Shown: piece after piece, positions 6,516 to 15,146 of the stretch
Numbering within the stretch: the first letter of the stretch is position 1
Layout: every line of letters starts with the position of its first letter
Assembly (NCBI GenBank): GCA_965197665.1
Contig: CBDANO010000005.1
Location: 186,001-250,000, forward strand
Length of the DNA: 64,000 nucleotides
Direction: 5' to 3'
From: CBDANO01 sp965197665
GTDB lineage: Bacteria > Chloroflexota > Dehalococcoidia > Lucifugimonadales > UBA3495
Translations under genes and position numbers: made by a program
The notes under the pieces: model-generated
Databases searched by the model: none
Told to the model about the DNA's origin: nothing
What the model saw: only the letters and a program-made list of their open reading frames with translations

Positions 6516-8543
6516 TCATTCCAGGCTGTCGGCCAAAATCTCCAGCACGTCGCGGCACTGCTTCTCACCATCCAAGCCCTTGGCTTGTATACCCTCGCTT
6601 AGCATCTGCAAGCAGTAAGGGCAAGAGACCGCAACCGTGTCGGCCTGGGTTTCCAGGAAATGCTCGGTCCGCCGGTGATTGATCCGGGTCCCCTGACTTT
6701 CCTCGATCCACAAGTGCCCCCCGCCGGCGCCACAGCAGAAGCCGCGCTCTCGGCACCTCGGAGTCATTTCCACCAGCTTCAATCCGGGAATGGCCCTCGC
6801 GATGTTTCTGGGTGGGTCGTAAACGTTATTGTGGCGGCCCAAGAAGCATGAGTCGTGATAGGCCACGGTGGTGTTAACCGCATTCACCGGCTTGAGCTTG
6901 CCTTGCCCGATCAAATCATCGATGAACTGGCTGTAGTGCAAGACTTCAAAATTGCCGCCGAACTGGGGATATTCGTTTCGCATGGTGTTGAAGCAGTGAG
7001 GGCAAATCGTAACGATTTTTCTAACGTTATAGCCGGTCAGCGTCTCAATATTTTGCCGGGCTAGTACCTGGTAGAGGTACTCGTTCCCCATGCGCCGGGC
7101 CGGGTCTCCGGTGCAAGTCTCCTCTTCTCCCAAAATGGCGAAGTCCACTCCGGCCCGCTTCAGCACCTTTGCCATGGATCTAGCAACCCCTTGGCTGCGT
7201 TGCTCCAATGCCCCGGTGCAGCCGACCCAGAAGAGCACCTCGGCGTCCGGTTTCTCCGCCAAAGTGGGCACGCCCAGGCCTTCAGCCCAGTCGGTGCGGG
7301 CGTATTGGGTGCCTCGCCAGGGATGACCGCGCTGCTCCAGGCTGAGCAGGGCGGTCATGGCGGTGTCCGGTACTTTGGACTCCTCCAGCACCAGATTCCG
7401 GCGCATGTCCATTATAGTGGGCACGTGCTCCACCACCACGGGGCATTCTTCCATGCACGCGCCGCACGACACGCAGTCCCAAACGGCTTGCTCGGGGACG
7501 GCATTCCCGATGATGGGGATTGGCTCGACGTGTTCGGGGTCTCGGGGCCCTTGGTGCCCGATGTCCACCATGTGGTCCTTCAAATTCTCCACGACGTGCA
7601 TTGGCGACAGGACCTTTCCGGTAGCATTAGCGGGGCAAGCGTCGGTACACCGGCCGCAAACGGCGCAAGCATAGCCGTCGAGCAACTGCTTCCAGGTAAA
7701 GTCTTGGACCCTCCCGGCGCCGAACCGCTCCGTGTTTTCCAAGTCTATAGGTTCCAAGACGCCCCGGGGCTCGAGGGAGCGGAAGAAGGCGTTGAGGGGC
7801 GCGGCCACCATGTGCATGTGCTTGGAGAACGGGATGTAAATAGCAAATCCCAGGATGATAGCCAAGTGTACCCACCAGAAGGTGCTGTGCAGAGCGTTAG
7901 CGGCCCCTTCTCCCAAACCCATACCGATGAACCGGTCGCCGATCCACCCTCCGATGAACACGTCCCCCTCCGGCCCCGCGCCTCCTTGGGCGGCGTAGAA
8001 GGCATGGGTCAGAAGAGTGGAAGCCATCAGCCCGGCGATTAGGGCGACGATTACCACCGAGTCGACATTGCGGGTCAGGTCGAAGCTGAGGCGATGGGGC
8101 CTGACCGCCCAACGCCGGAGCAGCGCCCAAATTAACGTTACCAGTAAGACCGCGGCCAATATGTCCAGGTAGCGGCTGTAGACCCGCACGCCGGTTTCCG
8201 TCAGTAGCTTCTCTGGAAAAGGCTCCCAAACGGAACCGCCGAATACGAAAATCACGTAGCTCAAGGTGAAGGAGAGGAAGCCCCAAAAGATGGTGGCATG
8301 GCCTATGCCGGCCCAGTCCCTTGCGGGTACTCTCTGGAGGACGCGCCGTTGCGCCAAGACAATGACCAAGGCCCCTTTGAGGCGTAGGAAGGGGTGGTCG
8401 AACCGGCTAACTTTCTTACCTTGACTGATTAGGCGGAAGACGCGGTGGTAGAACAGGTAGCCTGAGGCCAAGAGGGTCAGGGCGAAAGCGGCATATACAC
8501 CCACCCAGATCGGGGCCGCGCCGATGTCGCCTGGCGGTACCAA
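6516..8543 (-). CDS. Membrane-anchored Fe-S oxidoreductase (HdrD/GlpC-like)
   Basis: 675-residue fusion of a membrane cytochrome-like domain with an Fe-S reductase. Residues 10-250 hold about five to six hydrophobic segments, resembling nitrate reductase gamma/HdrE-type membrane domains. Two [4Fe-4S] ferredoxin motifs follow: Cys293, 296, 299 and 303 in CAVCGRCTDACP, and Cys357, 360, 363 and 367 in CVSCGACMEECP. Two CCG (DUF224) domains complete it; the second reads GFCCGAGGGH near residue 603, while the first has CPHCF near 514. Such proteins pass electrons between a soluble flavoprotein, often ETF or an acyl-CoA dehydrogenase system, and quinone. The exact donor is unknown. The apparent start is TTG at 8543 with a weak ribosome binding site, so the N-terminus is uncertain. 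Confidence 0.85.
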   Translation of the reverse strand: MVPPGDIGAAPIWVGVYAAFALTLLASGYLFYHRVFRLISQGKKVSRFDHPFLRLKGALVIVLAQRRVLQRVPARDWAGIGHATIFWGFLSFTLSYVIFVFGGSVWEPFPEKLLTETGVRVYSRYLDILAAVLLVTLIWALLRRWAVRPHRLSFDLTRNVDSVVIVALIAGLMASTLLTHAFYAAQGGAGPEGDVFIGGWIGDRFIGMGLGEGAANALHSTFWWVHLAIILGFAIYIPFSKHMHMVAAPLNAFFRSLEPRGVLEPIDLENTERFGAGRVQDFTWKQLLDGYACAVCGRCTDACPANATGKVLSPMHVVENLKDHMVDIGHQGPRDPEHVEPIPIIGNAVPEQAVWDCVSCGACMEECPVVVEHVPTIMDMRRNLVLEESKVPDTAMTALLSLEQRGHPWRGTQYARTDWAEGLGVPTLAEKPDAEVLFWVGCTGALEQRSQGVARSMAKVLKRAGVDFAILGEEETCTGDPARRMGNEYLYQVLARQNIETLTGYNVRKIVTICPHCFNTMRNEYPQFGGNFEVLHYSQFIDDLIGQGKLKPVNAVNTTVAYHDSCFLGRHNNVYDPPRNIARAIPGLKLVEMTPRCRERGFCCGAGGGHLWIEESQGTRINHRRTEHFLETQADTVAVSCPYCLQMLSEGIQAKGLDGEKQCRDVLEILADSLE

Positions 8544-8834
8544 GCCTATTTCAGCGGGCCGCGCCGAAAACGGAGAATTTCAACTCGCTTCCGGTGAGGT
8601 TTGCCGGCAGGGGCATACTTGCTCCGGGAAGCCCAACCAGGGAGGGAGACGGCCCGATTCCTTGGCTCAGGGCTTGATTCGCTTGCTGCTTGGGTAGCTT
8701 ATACTTGCCCCGATTGGAGAGTCAAGCGGAGGACTTGTATCTGTTCAGACGTGACGGGAATCGGTCCTTTGACCCCGCTGTGCTGAGCCCAGGATGAGCG
8801 GTCCGGTATCAGTGCTTTCACCAACTCTGAACAA

Positions 8835-9845
8835 TTACGAGGACTTGACCTTGGGGAGGACTTCTCGTCCCAATAGCTCTATCTGCCGGAGGGTCTGATC
8901 CAGCCCCATGCCAGGCCACTGCATCCGGAAAATCAAGTAGTTGACGCCCAACTCGTCACGATAGCGCAGCATCTCTTGGGCCACGTCGTCGGCAGCGCCC
9001 AGCAGGAACCGGTCCCGGGCCAAGTCTTGGTAGGGAACGGAGAAGCTCTCGTTTCCGGGCAGCGCCTTGTCCTGCCCCCATGAGGCATAGGCCGCGTATT
9101 TGCTTTCCAGATAAGGTTGGCTTTCCAAGTAAGCGGTCTCCCGGTCTTCAGCAATGTACAACTCTCGCATCATGGGCAAGGCTTGGGGCGGCGGATGGCC
9201 GGCCCTGGCCAAAGTCTCGCGATAATCTCGAAACTGGGCGGCGACCACCGGTACCGTGGCGTGAGGGTTGATTAGCCACGGGTAGCCCCAACGAGCGGCG
9301 CGCCGGATGGCGCCGTCATTATTGGCCGCTACCCAAATAGGCGGATACGGTTTTTGGACCGGTCTGGTAGCCGGCTTGATGCGAGGCGTCCGGTAGTATT
9401 TGCCATTGAATTCCACTTCTTCTTCGGTCCACAACAGCTTTATCAAGTCCAAGGCCTCCCGCATTCGCCCAACTCTCTCCCCCGGGCCCACTCCGAAAGC
9501 GGCGTACTCTTCATCCCGATAGCCCAAGCCGATGCCGAAAATGAACCGGCCGCCGCAGATGGCGTCCATAGTAGCCACGTTCTCGGCTATGTCCACGGGG
9601 TTGTGAAGAGGGAGCAACACGATCGCCGTCGCAATTTCCATGTCGCCGGCCTCCGCCGACATTCTCGCTAGGAGAGGAAAGATTGCGCTCATCTGGTACG
9701 GGTGGGAAAGGTAGTGCTGCCCGGCGCAGATCAGGTCGAAGCCCGCTTCCCGGCACGCTTTAACCAGCTCGACGCTGTCCAGAATCCTTTGCGGCATCGA
9801 CTCATCCAGCCGGTATTGGGCGTTGATAAAGAATCCTATTTTCAT
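8835..9845 (-). CDS. LLM-class flavin-dependent oxidoreductase
   Basis: 336-residue luciferase-like monooxygenase (bacterial luciferase superfamily, TIM barrel). The N-terminus MKIGFFINAQYRLDES, the ATAIVLLPLHNPVDIAENVATMD segment and the FIFGIGLGYRDEEY turn are standard family landmarks. It would use FMNH2 or F420H2; the sequence alone does not decide. AGGA lies 6-7 nt before the ATG. It is the first of three such enzymes in the window. No operon partner: a 291-nt gap separates it from the Fe-S oxidoreductase on the same strand, in which I see nothing supportable. Substrate unknown; these families often attack organic sulfur compounds or ring-shaped metabolites. Confidence 0.9.
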   Translation of the reverse strand: MKIGFFINAQYRLDESMPQRILDSVELVKACREAGFDLICAGQHYLSHPYQMSAIFPLLARMSAEAGDMEIATAIVLLPLHNPVDIAENVATMDAICGGRFIFGIGLGYRDEEYAAFGVGPGERVGRMREALDLIKLLWTEEEVEFNGKYYRTPRIKPATRPVQKPYPPIWVAANNDGAIRRAARWGYPWLINPHATVPVVAAQFRDYRETLARAGHPPPQALPMMRELYIAEDRETAYLESQPYLESKYAAYASWGQDKALPGNESFSVPYQDLARDRFLLGAADDVAQEMLRYRDELGVNYLIFRMQWPGMGLDQTLRQIELLGREVLPKVKSS

Positions 9846-10051
9846 CGGCCGTCCTCGCAGCTTTGCCTTTGAGTCCGGTGTTCTAGGGGACAGGGGGGGT
9901 GCCGCCGGCTGTCCCCGCCGAAGGTATTCTAAGCGCCGGGGAGTCTCTCGACAACTTTCAAAATCTTCAAATTTGCCTTGCGGCCAGCCTCAGGAACGGG
10001 TAAAATCGCCAGCGAACACCCCCGGTTAGCACTTCGGGGAGGATAGGCGAG

Positions 10052-10858
10052 ATGAAGATAGCACGTTTTCGAGCGGGCAGAAGGGTGGCCTACGGAGTGG
10101 TAAAGGGGGAGGAGATCATAGAAATCAGAGGGAGCATCTACACCCGGTTCCGAATGACCGATACTTATCATCCACTGAAAGACGTGAAGCTCTTAGCCCC
10201 CACCGAGCCTACCGAGATGTGGGGGCCGGGGCTAAACTTCGCATCGCACCAAGAGTTCGCGGCGTCCCTGTTCAAAAACGGGGACAAGGGGCCTCCAACG
10301 CCGGAGCACCCGGAGCCTTGGGTGAAAGCCCGAGGGTCGTTGACCGGCCACCAAGACCCCATCATCATCCCCAGGGATTCCCAGGGTGAAGTACACTACG
10401 AGGGGGAAGCGGTGGCGGTGATCAGCAAGATGTGCCGGAGGGTGTCCCCGGTGGAAGCCCGCCGTTTCATTTTGGGCTATACCTGCGGGAACGACGTGAG
10501 CGACCGTACCTGGCAGAACGAAGACTGGACTTTTTGGCGGGCGAAGGGCGCCGATACCTTCGCTCCGGTGGGCCCGTGGATCGAGACGGACATCGACCCT
10601 CAGCAACTGGAAATGATAGTCAGGTTAAACGGCGAAGAGGTGCAACGGGGACACACCAAAGACATGTTGTTCACTTTTTCGGAGATCGTAAGCTACATCA
10701 GCCAGCAGGTGACCCTACATCCCGGAGACTTGGTCTACTCCGGGTCTACCGGCGTTACCACAGCCATGAAACCCAGTGACGAGGTGGAGGTAGACATTCC
10801 GGAGATTGGAGTGCTGTGCAACCCGGTTGTCGAGGAGTTCGACGCCTCGGCGTTGTGA
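10052..10858 (+). CDS. Fumarylacetoacetate hydrolase (FAH) family protein
   Basis: 268-residue FAH-superfamily enzyme, of the kind that hydrolyses, hydrates, decarboxylates or isomerises 2-oxo acids in catabolic pathways. Visible family features are the metal-binding acidic residues in VHYEGEAVAVI, the GYTCGNDVSDRTWQ segment, the AKGADTFAPVGPWIET stretch, and the C-terminal LHPGDLVYSGSTGVTTAM with DEVEVDIPEIG. Length fits the single-domain bacterial type. The ATG at 10052 has AGGCGAG immediately upstream. It is divergent from the flavin monooxygenase on the other side of a 206-nt gap, so co-regulation is possible. Specific reaction not assignable. Confidence 0.88.
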   Translation: MKIARFRAGRRVAYGVVKGEEIIEIRGSIYTRFRMTDTYHPLKDVKLLAPTEPTEMWGPGLNFASHQEFAASLFKNGDKGPPTPEHPEPWVKARGSLTGHQDPIIIPRDSQGEVHYEGEAVAVISKMCRRVSPVEARRFILGYTCGNDVSDRTWQNEDWTFWRAKGADTFAPVGPWIETDIDPQQLEMIVRLNGEEVQRGHTKDMLFTFSEIVSYISQQVTLHPGDLVYSGSTGVTTAMKPSDEVEVDIPEIGVLCNPVVEEFDASAL

Positions 10859-10969
10859 GGGTCGATCACCCGGCGCAAATCAAGCCGCAGGTACATCACC
10901 AAACGATAAAAGCCTAGGCCGGCGGGTGTTCTTAGCAGGGCCCGGTTGGTGTTCTTACCAATAGCACTC

Positions 10970-12229
10970 TTATCGCAAAAGCTTGAGGAAGGACTTGTCG
11001 CTGCGGTGCGGCCCCACGAGGGCCAGTCTTAGCCGGTCCTTTTCGAACAGGTCTTGGGCCACTCGCGCAACGTCCGGCGCGGTGACAGCGTCGATTTGAC
11101 CCACGGTCTCATCCGGTGTGGCCACCCTTCCCAGCAAAAGCTCTTGGGACGCCAACCATGAGGCCACGGCGCGGGTATCTTCCAGCCTCAGCAGCACACG
11201 GCCTTTGGTATACTCCTTGGCTTTGACCAGCTCTTGCGGCGGCGCCTCCTCTTGCAACTCCTGAAGCTCTCCGACGACGGCTCGGACGGCCTCCCGGCTT
11301 TTCCGAGGCTCTACGCCGCAGTAGACAACCAAGGAGCCGCAGTCCCGAAAGTGGCTGGTGGAGCTATTGACGTCATAAGCCAAACCCTGGCTTTCCCGCA
11401 GATTCAAGAACAAACGGCTGCTCATGCCGTCGCCCAACATGACATTGAGGATGGCCAGGTTGAACCGGTCGGGGTCCTCCAAGGAAAGGCCCGGCAGTCC
11501 AAGGCAGAAGTGGGTCTGATCGGTGCGCCGTTGCTCCATCCGCACCACTGGACCGTCCCCACCGTAGCTGACGGGTTCCCATTCCATAGGCGTCCGGGAC
11601 TCCCAGTCCTTGGATGCCTCCGCCGCTGCCTCCAGCACTTCCTCGTGGGAAATATTGCCGGCGACGGCTATCACCGTGTTTCCCGGATTGTACTGGTAGT
11701 GCATGTATTCCAGAATGTTCTCCCGGGAAATGGCGCTCACCGATTCCGGCGTGCCGCCCACGTCCCGGCCCATAGCTTGGTCGGGCCACAGAGCTTCGTC
11801 GATCAGAAGGTCGACCTTGTAGGTAGGGTGATCGTTGGTCATCCGCAGTTCTTCTTGAATGACTTCCCGCTCTTTCTCCAACTCGCCGGGGTCGAGGATG
11901 GGGTGGAGGAGCATGTCCAGCAGGACCGGAAAGGCCGAGTGAAAGTGGGGCTGAGCTACCTTGCACCAAAACGAGGTCATTTCCCGGTCGGTGCTGGCGT
12001 TCATCATCCCGCCGACGCCCTCGATGGCTTCGCTCACCTCTCTGGCGGTGGGCCATCGCTTGGTCCCCTTGAAAGGAAGGTGCTCGAGGAAATGAGAGAT
12101 TCCGGCTAGGTCCGCCGACTCATACCTGGACCCGGCGCCGACGCATATGACCATGGACACCGACCTGGTGTGGGGCATGGTGGAGGTCAACACCCGGAGA
12201 CCGTTATCCAAGAGGGAACGCTGGTACAT
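10970..12229 (-). CDS. M16-family zinc metalloprotease
   Basis: About 419-residue pitrilysin/processing-peptidase-type protease. The inverted zinc motif HFLEH (residues 46-50) is intact, and the downstream EREVIQEE segment holds the usual third zinc-ligand glutamate. Both the N-terminal catalytic half and the C-terminal half are present, as in bacterial YmxG-like members. It is expected to act in the cytosol on short peptides or targeting sequences. ATG 12229 is chosen over a TTG two codons earlier. A perfect 20-bp hairpin separates it from the upstream metallo-hydrolase gene on the same strand. Confidence 0.92.
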   Translation of the reverse strand: MYQRSLLDNGLRVLTSTMPHTRSVSMVICVGAGSRYESADLAGISHFLEHLPFKGTKRWPTAREVSEAIEGVGGMMNASTDREMTSFWCKVAQPHFHSAFPVLLDMLLHPILDPGELEKEREVIQEELRMTNDHPTYKVDLLIDEALWPDQAMGRDVGGTPESVSAISRENILEYMHYQYNPGNTVIAVAGNISHEEVLEAAAEASKDWESRTPMEWEPVSYGGDGPVVRMEQRRTDQTHFCLGLPGLSLEDPDRFNLAILNVMLGDGMSSRLFLNLRESQGLAYDVNSSTSHFRDCGSLVVYCGVEPRKSREAVRAVVGELQELQEEAPPQELVKAKEYTKGRVLLRLEDTRAVASWLASQELLLGRVATPDETVGQIDAVTAPDVARVAQDLFEKDRLRLALVGPHRSDKSFLKLLR

Positions 12230-12253
12230 GTTCAACTCACTGTCAGATTCCGG

Positions 12254-12296
12254 AGTAGCTTCTCCGGGAAGCCGCTGGCTTCCCGGAGAAGCTACT
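12254..12296 (-). promoter_or_regulatory. Perfect 20-bp hairpin between two minus-strand genes
   Basis: Positions 12254-12273 are the exact reverse complement of 12277-12296, with loop GCT. It sits 38 nt after the metallo-hydrolase stop and 24 nt before the M16 protease start. It lacks a T run, so it may be an RNA processing or stabilising element, an attenuator, or a protein-binding palindrome rather than a standard terminator. Confidence 0.7.
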
Positions 12297-12334
12297 GCCC
12301 TCGAGGGTATTACTTGGCAAGGCGCGCGAGAGGG

Positions 12335-12970
12335 TCACATGGACCAAGATACGTCGCCGAAAAGCCCCGGCTGATGGGTGCGGGAGGCGAAACCTTGATA
12401 CTCGCTGCGGGCGTCGCCGATGGAGGTATCCAGGCCGTGTCCAGGATAAACGGTAGTGTCGTCGGAAAGAGCAAGTAGTTTGCTGCTGATGCTGTCGATA
12501 ATTTGCTGTAATGCCTCGGGGCTGCGGGTCTTGCCGGGTCCTCCGGGAAACAAAGTATCGCCGGAAAACAGGTGCTTTCCCACGAGCAAGCACATGGCGC
12601 CGTCGGTGTGGCCGGGGGTGCCCAAGACGTGCATCTCCCGGTTTCCGAACTTGATTACGTCGCCGTCCTTCAGGTTGATTTCCGGGGGTCTCGGGAGCGC
12701 TCCGGCGTCGCTGGCCCCTATCCCTACCGGGGCGTCGACGCCTCCGGTGATTTCGTTGAACCCCAACAGGTGGTCCTGATGATTGTGAGTAATCAGTATA
12801 TGTCCGATTTTGGCACCGCCTATTTCGTTCAGCAGCTTTTCCGGTTCGGCGGGGGTGTCGATAATGATACCTTCGTTGGTTTCGGGGCAGACCACGATGT
12901 AGCCGTTGTTGTCATAAGGTCCCATGTTGATCTTGTTGATGCGGACTTCACCATCGAAATGCACCGGCAT
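12335..12970 (-). CDS. MBL-fold metallo-hydrolase (glyoxalase II-like)
   Basis: 211-residue metallo-beta-lactamase-fold hydrolase. The dinuclear metal motif reads THNHQDH, followed by GTPGHTDG and FSGDTLF metal-ligand blocks and a C-terminal PGHG, the order typical of glyoxalase II-like thioesterases and persulfide dioxygenase relatives. ATG 12970 is preferred because GGAGGG sits 5 nt upstream; an upstream ATG at 12994 lacks this. Substrate not assignable; the family includes hydroxyacylglutathione hydrolase and various thioester hydrolases. It is the promoter-proximal gene before the M16 protease. Confidence 0.9.
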   Translation of the reverse strand: MPVHFDGEVRINKINMGPYDNNGYIVVCPETNEGIIIDTPAEPEKLLNEIGGAKIGHILITHNHQDHLLGFNEITGGVDAPVGIGASDAGALPRPPEINLKDGDVIKFGNREMHVLGTPGHTDGAMCLLVGKHLFSGDTLFPGGPGKTRSPEALQQIIDSISSKLLALSDDTTVYPGHGLDTSIGDARSEYQGFASRTHQPGLFGDVSWSM

Positions 12971-13192
12971 AGAAACCCTCCAGTAATGTAGCAATTGGCT
13001 GGGGTTATTGTATCAGAGGGGCGTCTACTTCGGTAATAGATGCTGTTGAGAGTAAGTGTTCACAGTTAAAGTATTAGTCCGGCCCTACGACTCGGTCATT
13101 ACTGATAACGCCGGAGTGACGGTAGTGAGTCACCTTATCAAGCCCGAACCGCTACCTCGAGGCAATGCGCCCTTGTGGTATTACTGACTCCC

Positions 13193-13220
13193 TTGTTATG
13201 CTATCACCAGTAGGCATTAT
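13193..13220 (+). promoter_or_regulatory. Possible promoter of the vapB-type antitoxin
   Basis: TTGTTA (13193-13198) and CATTAT (13215-13220) are spaced by 16 nt, 31 nt before the antitoxin ATG. The match is moderate. The rest of 12971-13251 shows no gene; it is visibly richer in A and T than the flanks. Confidence 0.35.
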
Positions 13221-13251
13221 GCAAAAAAGTAATCCATGAAGTGATATTGCC

Positions 13252-13485
13252 ATGCTTGAGTCAGGAATTACTGCCAAGGGGCAGACTACATTGCCCAAGG
13301 CAGTGCGAGAGGCCCTATCGGTCGAAGCCGGTGACCGCGTGCGTTATTTCATCGAGGGCGGCGAAGTACGAATCAGGACAGTACGGCCCATTAGCCGGCT
13401 GTTCGGTATGCTGAAGAACGAGGGCCAAGCCGTGACTCTGGACGAAATGGAACGAGCTATCTCAGACGCGGCACGTGAATCGTGA
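13252..13485 (+). CDS. AbrB/VapB-type antitoxin
   Basis: 77-residue DNA-binding antitoxin with the SpoVT/AbrB swapped-hairpin fold at residues 3-45: ITAKGQTTLPKAVREAL followed by AGDRVRYFI. The C-terminal part (LDEMERAISDA) would wrap the toxin. Its stop codon overlaps the toxin start as GTGA, the usual coupling in type II toxin-antitoxin pairs. The toxin is truncated by an insertion sequence, so the antitoxin is now probably an orphan that may still bind its own promoter. Confidence 0.85.
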   Translation: MLESGITAKGQTTLPKAVREALSVEAGDRVRYFIEGGEVRIRTVRPISRLFGMLKNEGQAVTLDEMERAISDAARES

Positions 13486-13573
13486 TAGCCCTCGACACCA
13501 ACGTGTTCGTGCGCTATCTATACGTGCGCTATCTAGTAGAGGACGACCCGGAGCAGGCGCAAGCCGCCAGGGC
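13482..13573 (+). pseudogene. VapC-type PIN toxin, truncated by an IS element
   Basis: Starts with GTG overlapping the antitoxin stop. The first residues VIALDTNVFVRYL carry the first catalytic Asp of PIN-domain nucleases, and VEDDPEQAQAA follows as in VapC. The frame stops being toxin-like at 13574 where the IS begins, leaving about 30 of roughly 130 residues; the remainder is not found on the far side of the IS. A 15-bp tandem duplication (13509-13535) repeats VRYLY within the fragment, which also would disturb the first helix. The toxin is therefore inactive. Confidence 0.85.
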
Positions 13574-13678
13574 TGTAGGTCGTCAGCGATAATGGGACAA
13601 CAGAGGGGGTAGAAAAACCCGAGAGATGTGAGGTCAGCTCCCTGGATGAGGTAGGGTACTTCAGATAGAGGAGTTGAT

Positions 13679-14086
13679 ATGTCCCAGACAGAAACAGGTA
13701 AAGCAACCGCCGCCGATGAACGCACAGAGGCGGCCAGGTCCTTCGTCAGAACTGTTAAGGCCGCTACTAGGCGCAAGTACACCCCGGAAGAGAAGATTCG
13801 TATAGTGCTGGAGGGCTTCCGCCGCGAGGCCACCGTGAGTGACCTGTGTCGGCGGGAGGGCATCAAACCTCACTCCTACTACTCCTGGACCAAGGAGTTC
13901 ATGGAGGCGGGGAAGGAGAGGCTTACCCGCGACAGCGTGCGAGACGCCACCCGGGACGAGGTCCATCTGCTAAAGCGAGAGAACGGAGAGCTGAAGCAGC
14001 TGGTCGCCGATCTGTCCCTCGAGGTCTATCGTCTCAAAAAAACGGCCATACCCATGCCTCAGGGCGCCGGCGGTATCGGCGGATGA
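13679..14086 (+). CDS. IS3-type transposase OrfA (copy A)
   Basis: 135-residue helix-turn-helix protein. YTPEEKIRIVLEGFRREATV and DLCRREGIKPHSYYSW are the typical IS3 OrfA DNA-binding helices, followed by a leucine-zipper-like helix (LKRENGELKQLVADLSLEVY). Near its end a run of seven A (14036-14042) lies where the orfB frame is already open, so a -1 frameshift could make an OrfAB fusion; the ATGA overlap also allows separate orfB translation. Confidence 0.93.
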   Translation: MSQTETGKATAADERTEAARSFVRTVKAATRRKYTPEEKIRIVLEGFRREATVSDLCRREGIKPHSYYSWTKEFMEAGKERLTRDSVRDATRDEVHLLKRENGELKQLVADLSLEVYRLKKTAIPMPQGAGGIGG

Positions 14087-15069
14087 GTGGCGCAGAGAAG
14101 GCGGAGGTGCTGGACAAGGTGGCTTCCTCCAGCCTCCCTAAACGCAGGACCCTGGGTGAGCTGGGAGTCCCCAGGAGCACCTACTACCGGTGGCTGAGGC
14201 GGAAGGAGCAGCAAGGACTTGAGGACGACGTGGGAGGCGGCAATCCCCCATGGAACAAGCTGACTTCCCAGGAGATCGACTCCGTTCTGTCGGCAGCCAG
14301 GGATATGCCAGACCTGAGCTGCCGGCAGTTGGCCGCATGGACCACCGACAACATGGGTTTCTCCGTATCAGAGTCTACGGTCTACCGCATCCTGCGCAGG
14401 GAGGGGCTGGTGAAGAGGCCTGAGATGCGGCTGGCTGCGGGTAAGGAGTACCATCGCAAGACCACCGGCCCCCACCAGATGTGGGCCACCGATGCCTCCT
14501 ACTTCAGGGTGGTGGGCTGGGGCTACTACTACATGGTCACCGTCATGGACGACTACTCCCGGTTCATTCTGGCCCACAAGCTTCAGAGAGACATGACCTC
14601 CGACTCCTTCATAGAAGTGGTCCAGGAGGCCGTGGACAGGACTGGCATGGACCAGGTGCCGATAGAAGACCGGACCAGGCTGCTGAGCGACAACGGCCCC
14701 GGCTATGTATCCCGGGCTTTCAGGGACTACCTGGGCATGGTGGGAATCAAGCACATACTGGCAACACCCTTCCACCCTCAGACCAACGGCAAGCTGGAGC
14801 GATACCACCAGACCCTCAAGCGTGACGTGAACCAACTGCCGTACGAGATGCCTTCCGACCTGGAGGCGGCCATCGTGGCCTTCGTCAGCTACTACAATTA
14901 CCGGCGCTACCACAAGGCCCTGGGCAACGTGACACCTTCGGATGTGCTACGGGGCAGAAGAGAGGAGATTCTACGACGGAGGAAGGAGGTGCAAGCCCAG
15001 ACAATCCAACGGCGAAGACGGCACAACAGGACCCTAAGGGAGCTGGCTAGACCTCAATCAGGTCCCTGA
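14083..15069 (+). CDS. IS3-type transposase OrfB, DDE integrase (copy A)
   Basis: 328-residue catalytic subunit. An N-terminal HTH region is followed by the rve integrase core with the DD(35)E triad: Asp137 in WATDASY, Asp203 in LLSDNGPGY and Glu239 in GKLERYHQ. The C-terminus is basic. The reading frame also extends upstream into orfA past the A7 run, consistent with programmed -1 frameshifting. The gene is intact, so the element may still be mobile. Confidence 0.95.
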   Translation: MSGAEKAEVLDKVASSSLPKRRTLGELGVPRSTYYRWLRRKEQQGLEDDVGGGNPPWNKLTSQEIDSVLSAARDMPDLSCRQLAAWTTDNMGFSVSESTVYRILRREGLVKRPEMRLAAGKEYHRKTTGPHQMWATDASYFRVVGWGYYYMVTVMDDYSRFILAHKLQRDMTSDSFIEVVQEAVDRTGMDQVPIEDRTRLLSDNGPGYVSRAFRDYLGMVGIKHILATPFHPQTNGKLERYHQTLKRDVNQLPYEMPSDLEAAIVAFVSYYNYRRYHKALGNVTPSDVLRGRREEILRRRKEVQAQTIQRRRRHNRTLRELARPQSGP

Positions 15070-15146
15070 TCTCTCGGGTCCCAAGGTGTCCCATTTTTGC
15101 TGGTTGCCAACACCCGATAAACTGGCGTTCTATTTCTTCGACAATC

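Larger units (their letters stand above)
13574..15112 (+). mobile_element. IS3-type insertion sequence, copy A (1539 bp)
   Basis: Ends were set by comparing the two copies in the window: both begin TGTAGGTCGTCAGCG and finish at the complement of TGTTGGCAACCAGC. The ends form an imperfect inverted repeat of about 26 bp, both finishing AATGGGACA inward. It carries orfA and orfB overlapping as ATGA. The two copies have the same length, and their proteins are identical; I saw three base differences, all in the left non-coding end. No target duplication is visible around this copy. Confidence 0.93.

Noticed and set aside
15113..15146. Remaining VapC toxin to the right of IS copy A
   Set aside because: The short stretch before the methyltransferase stop codon does not continue the toxin sequence.
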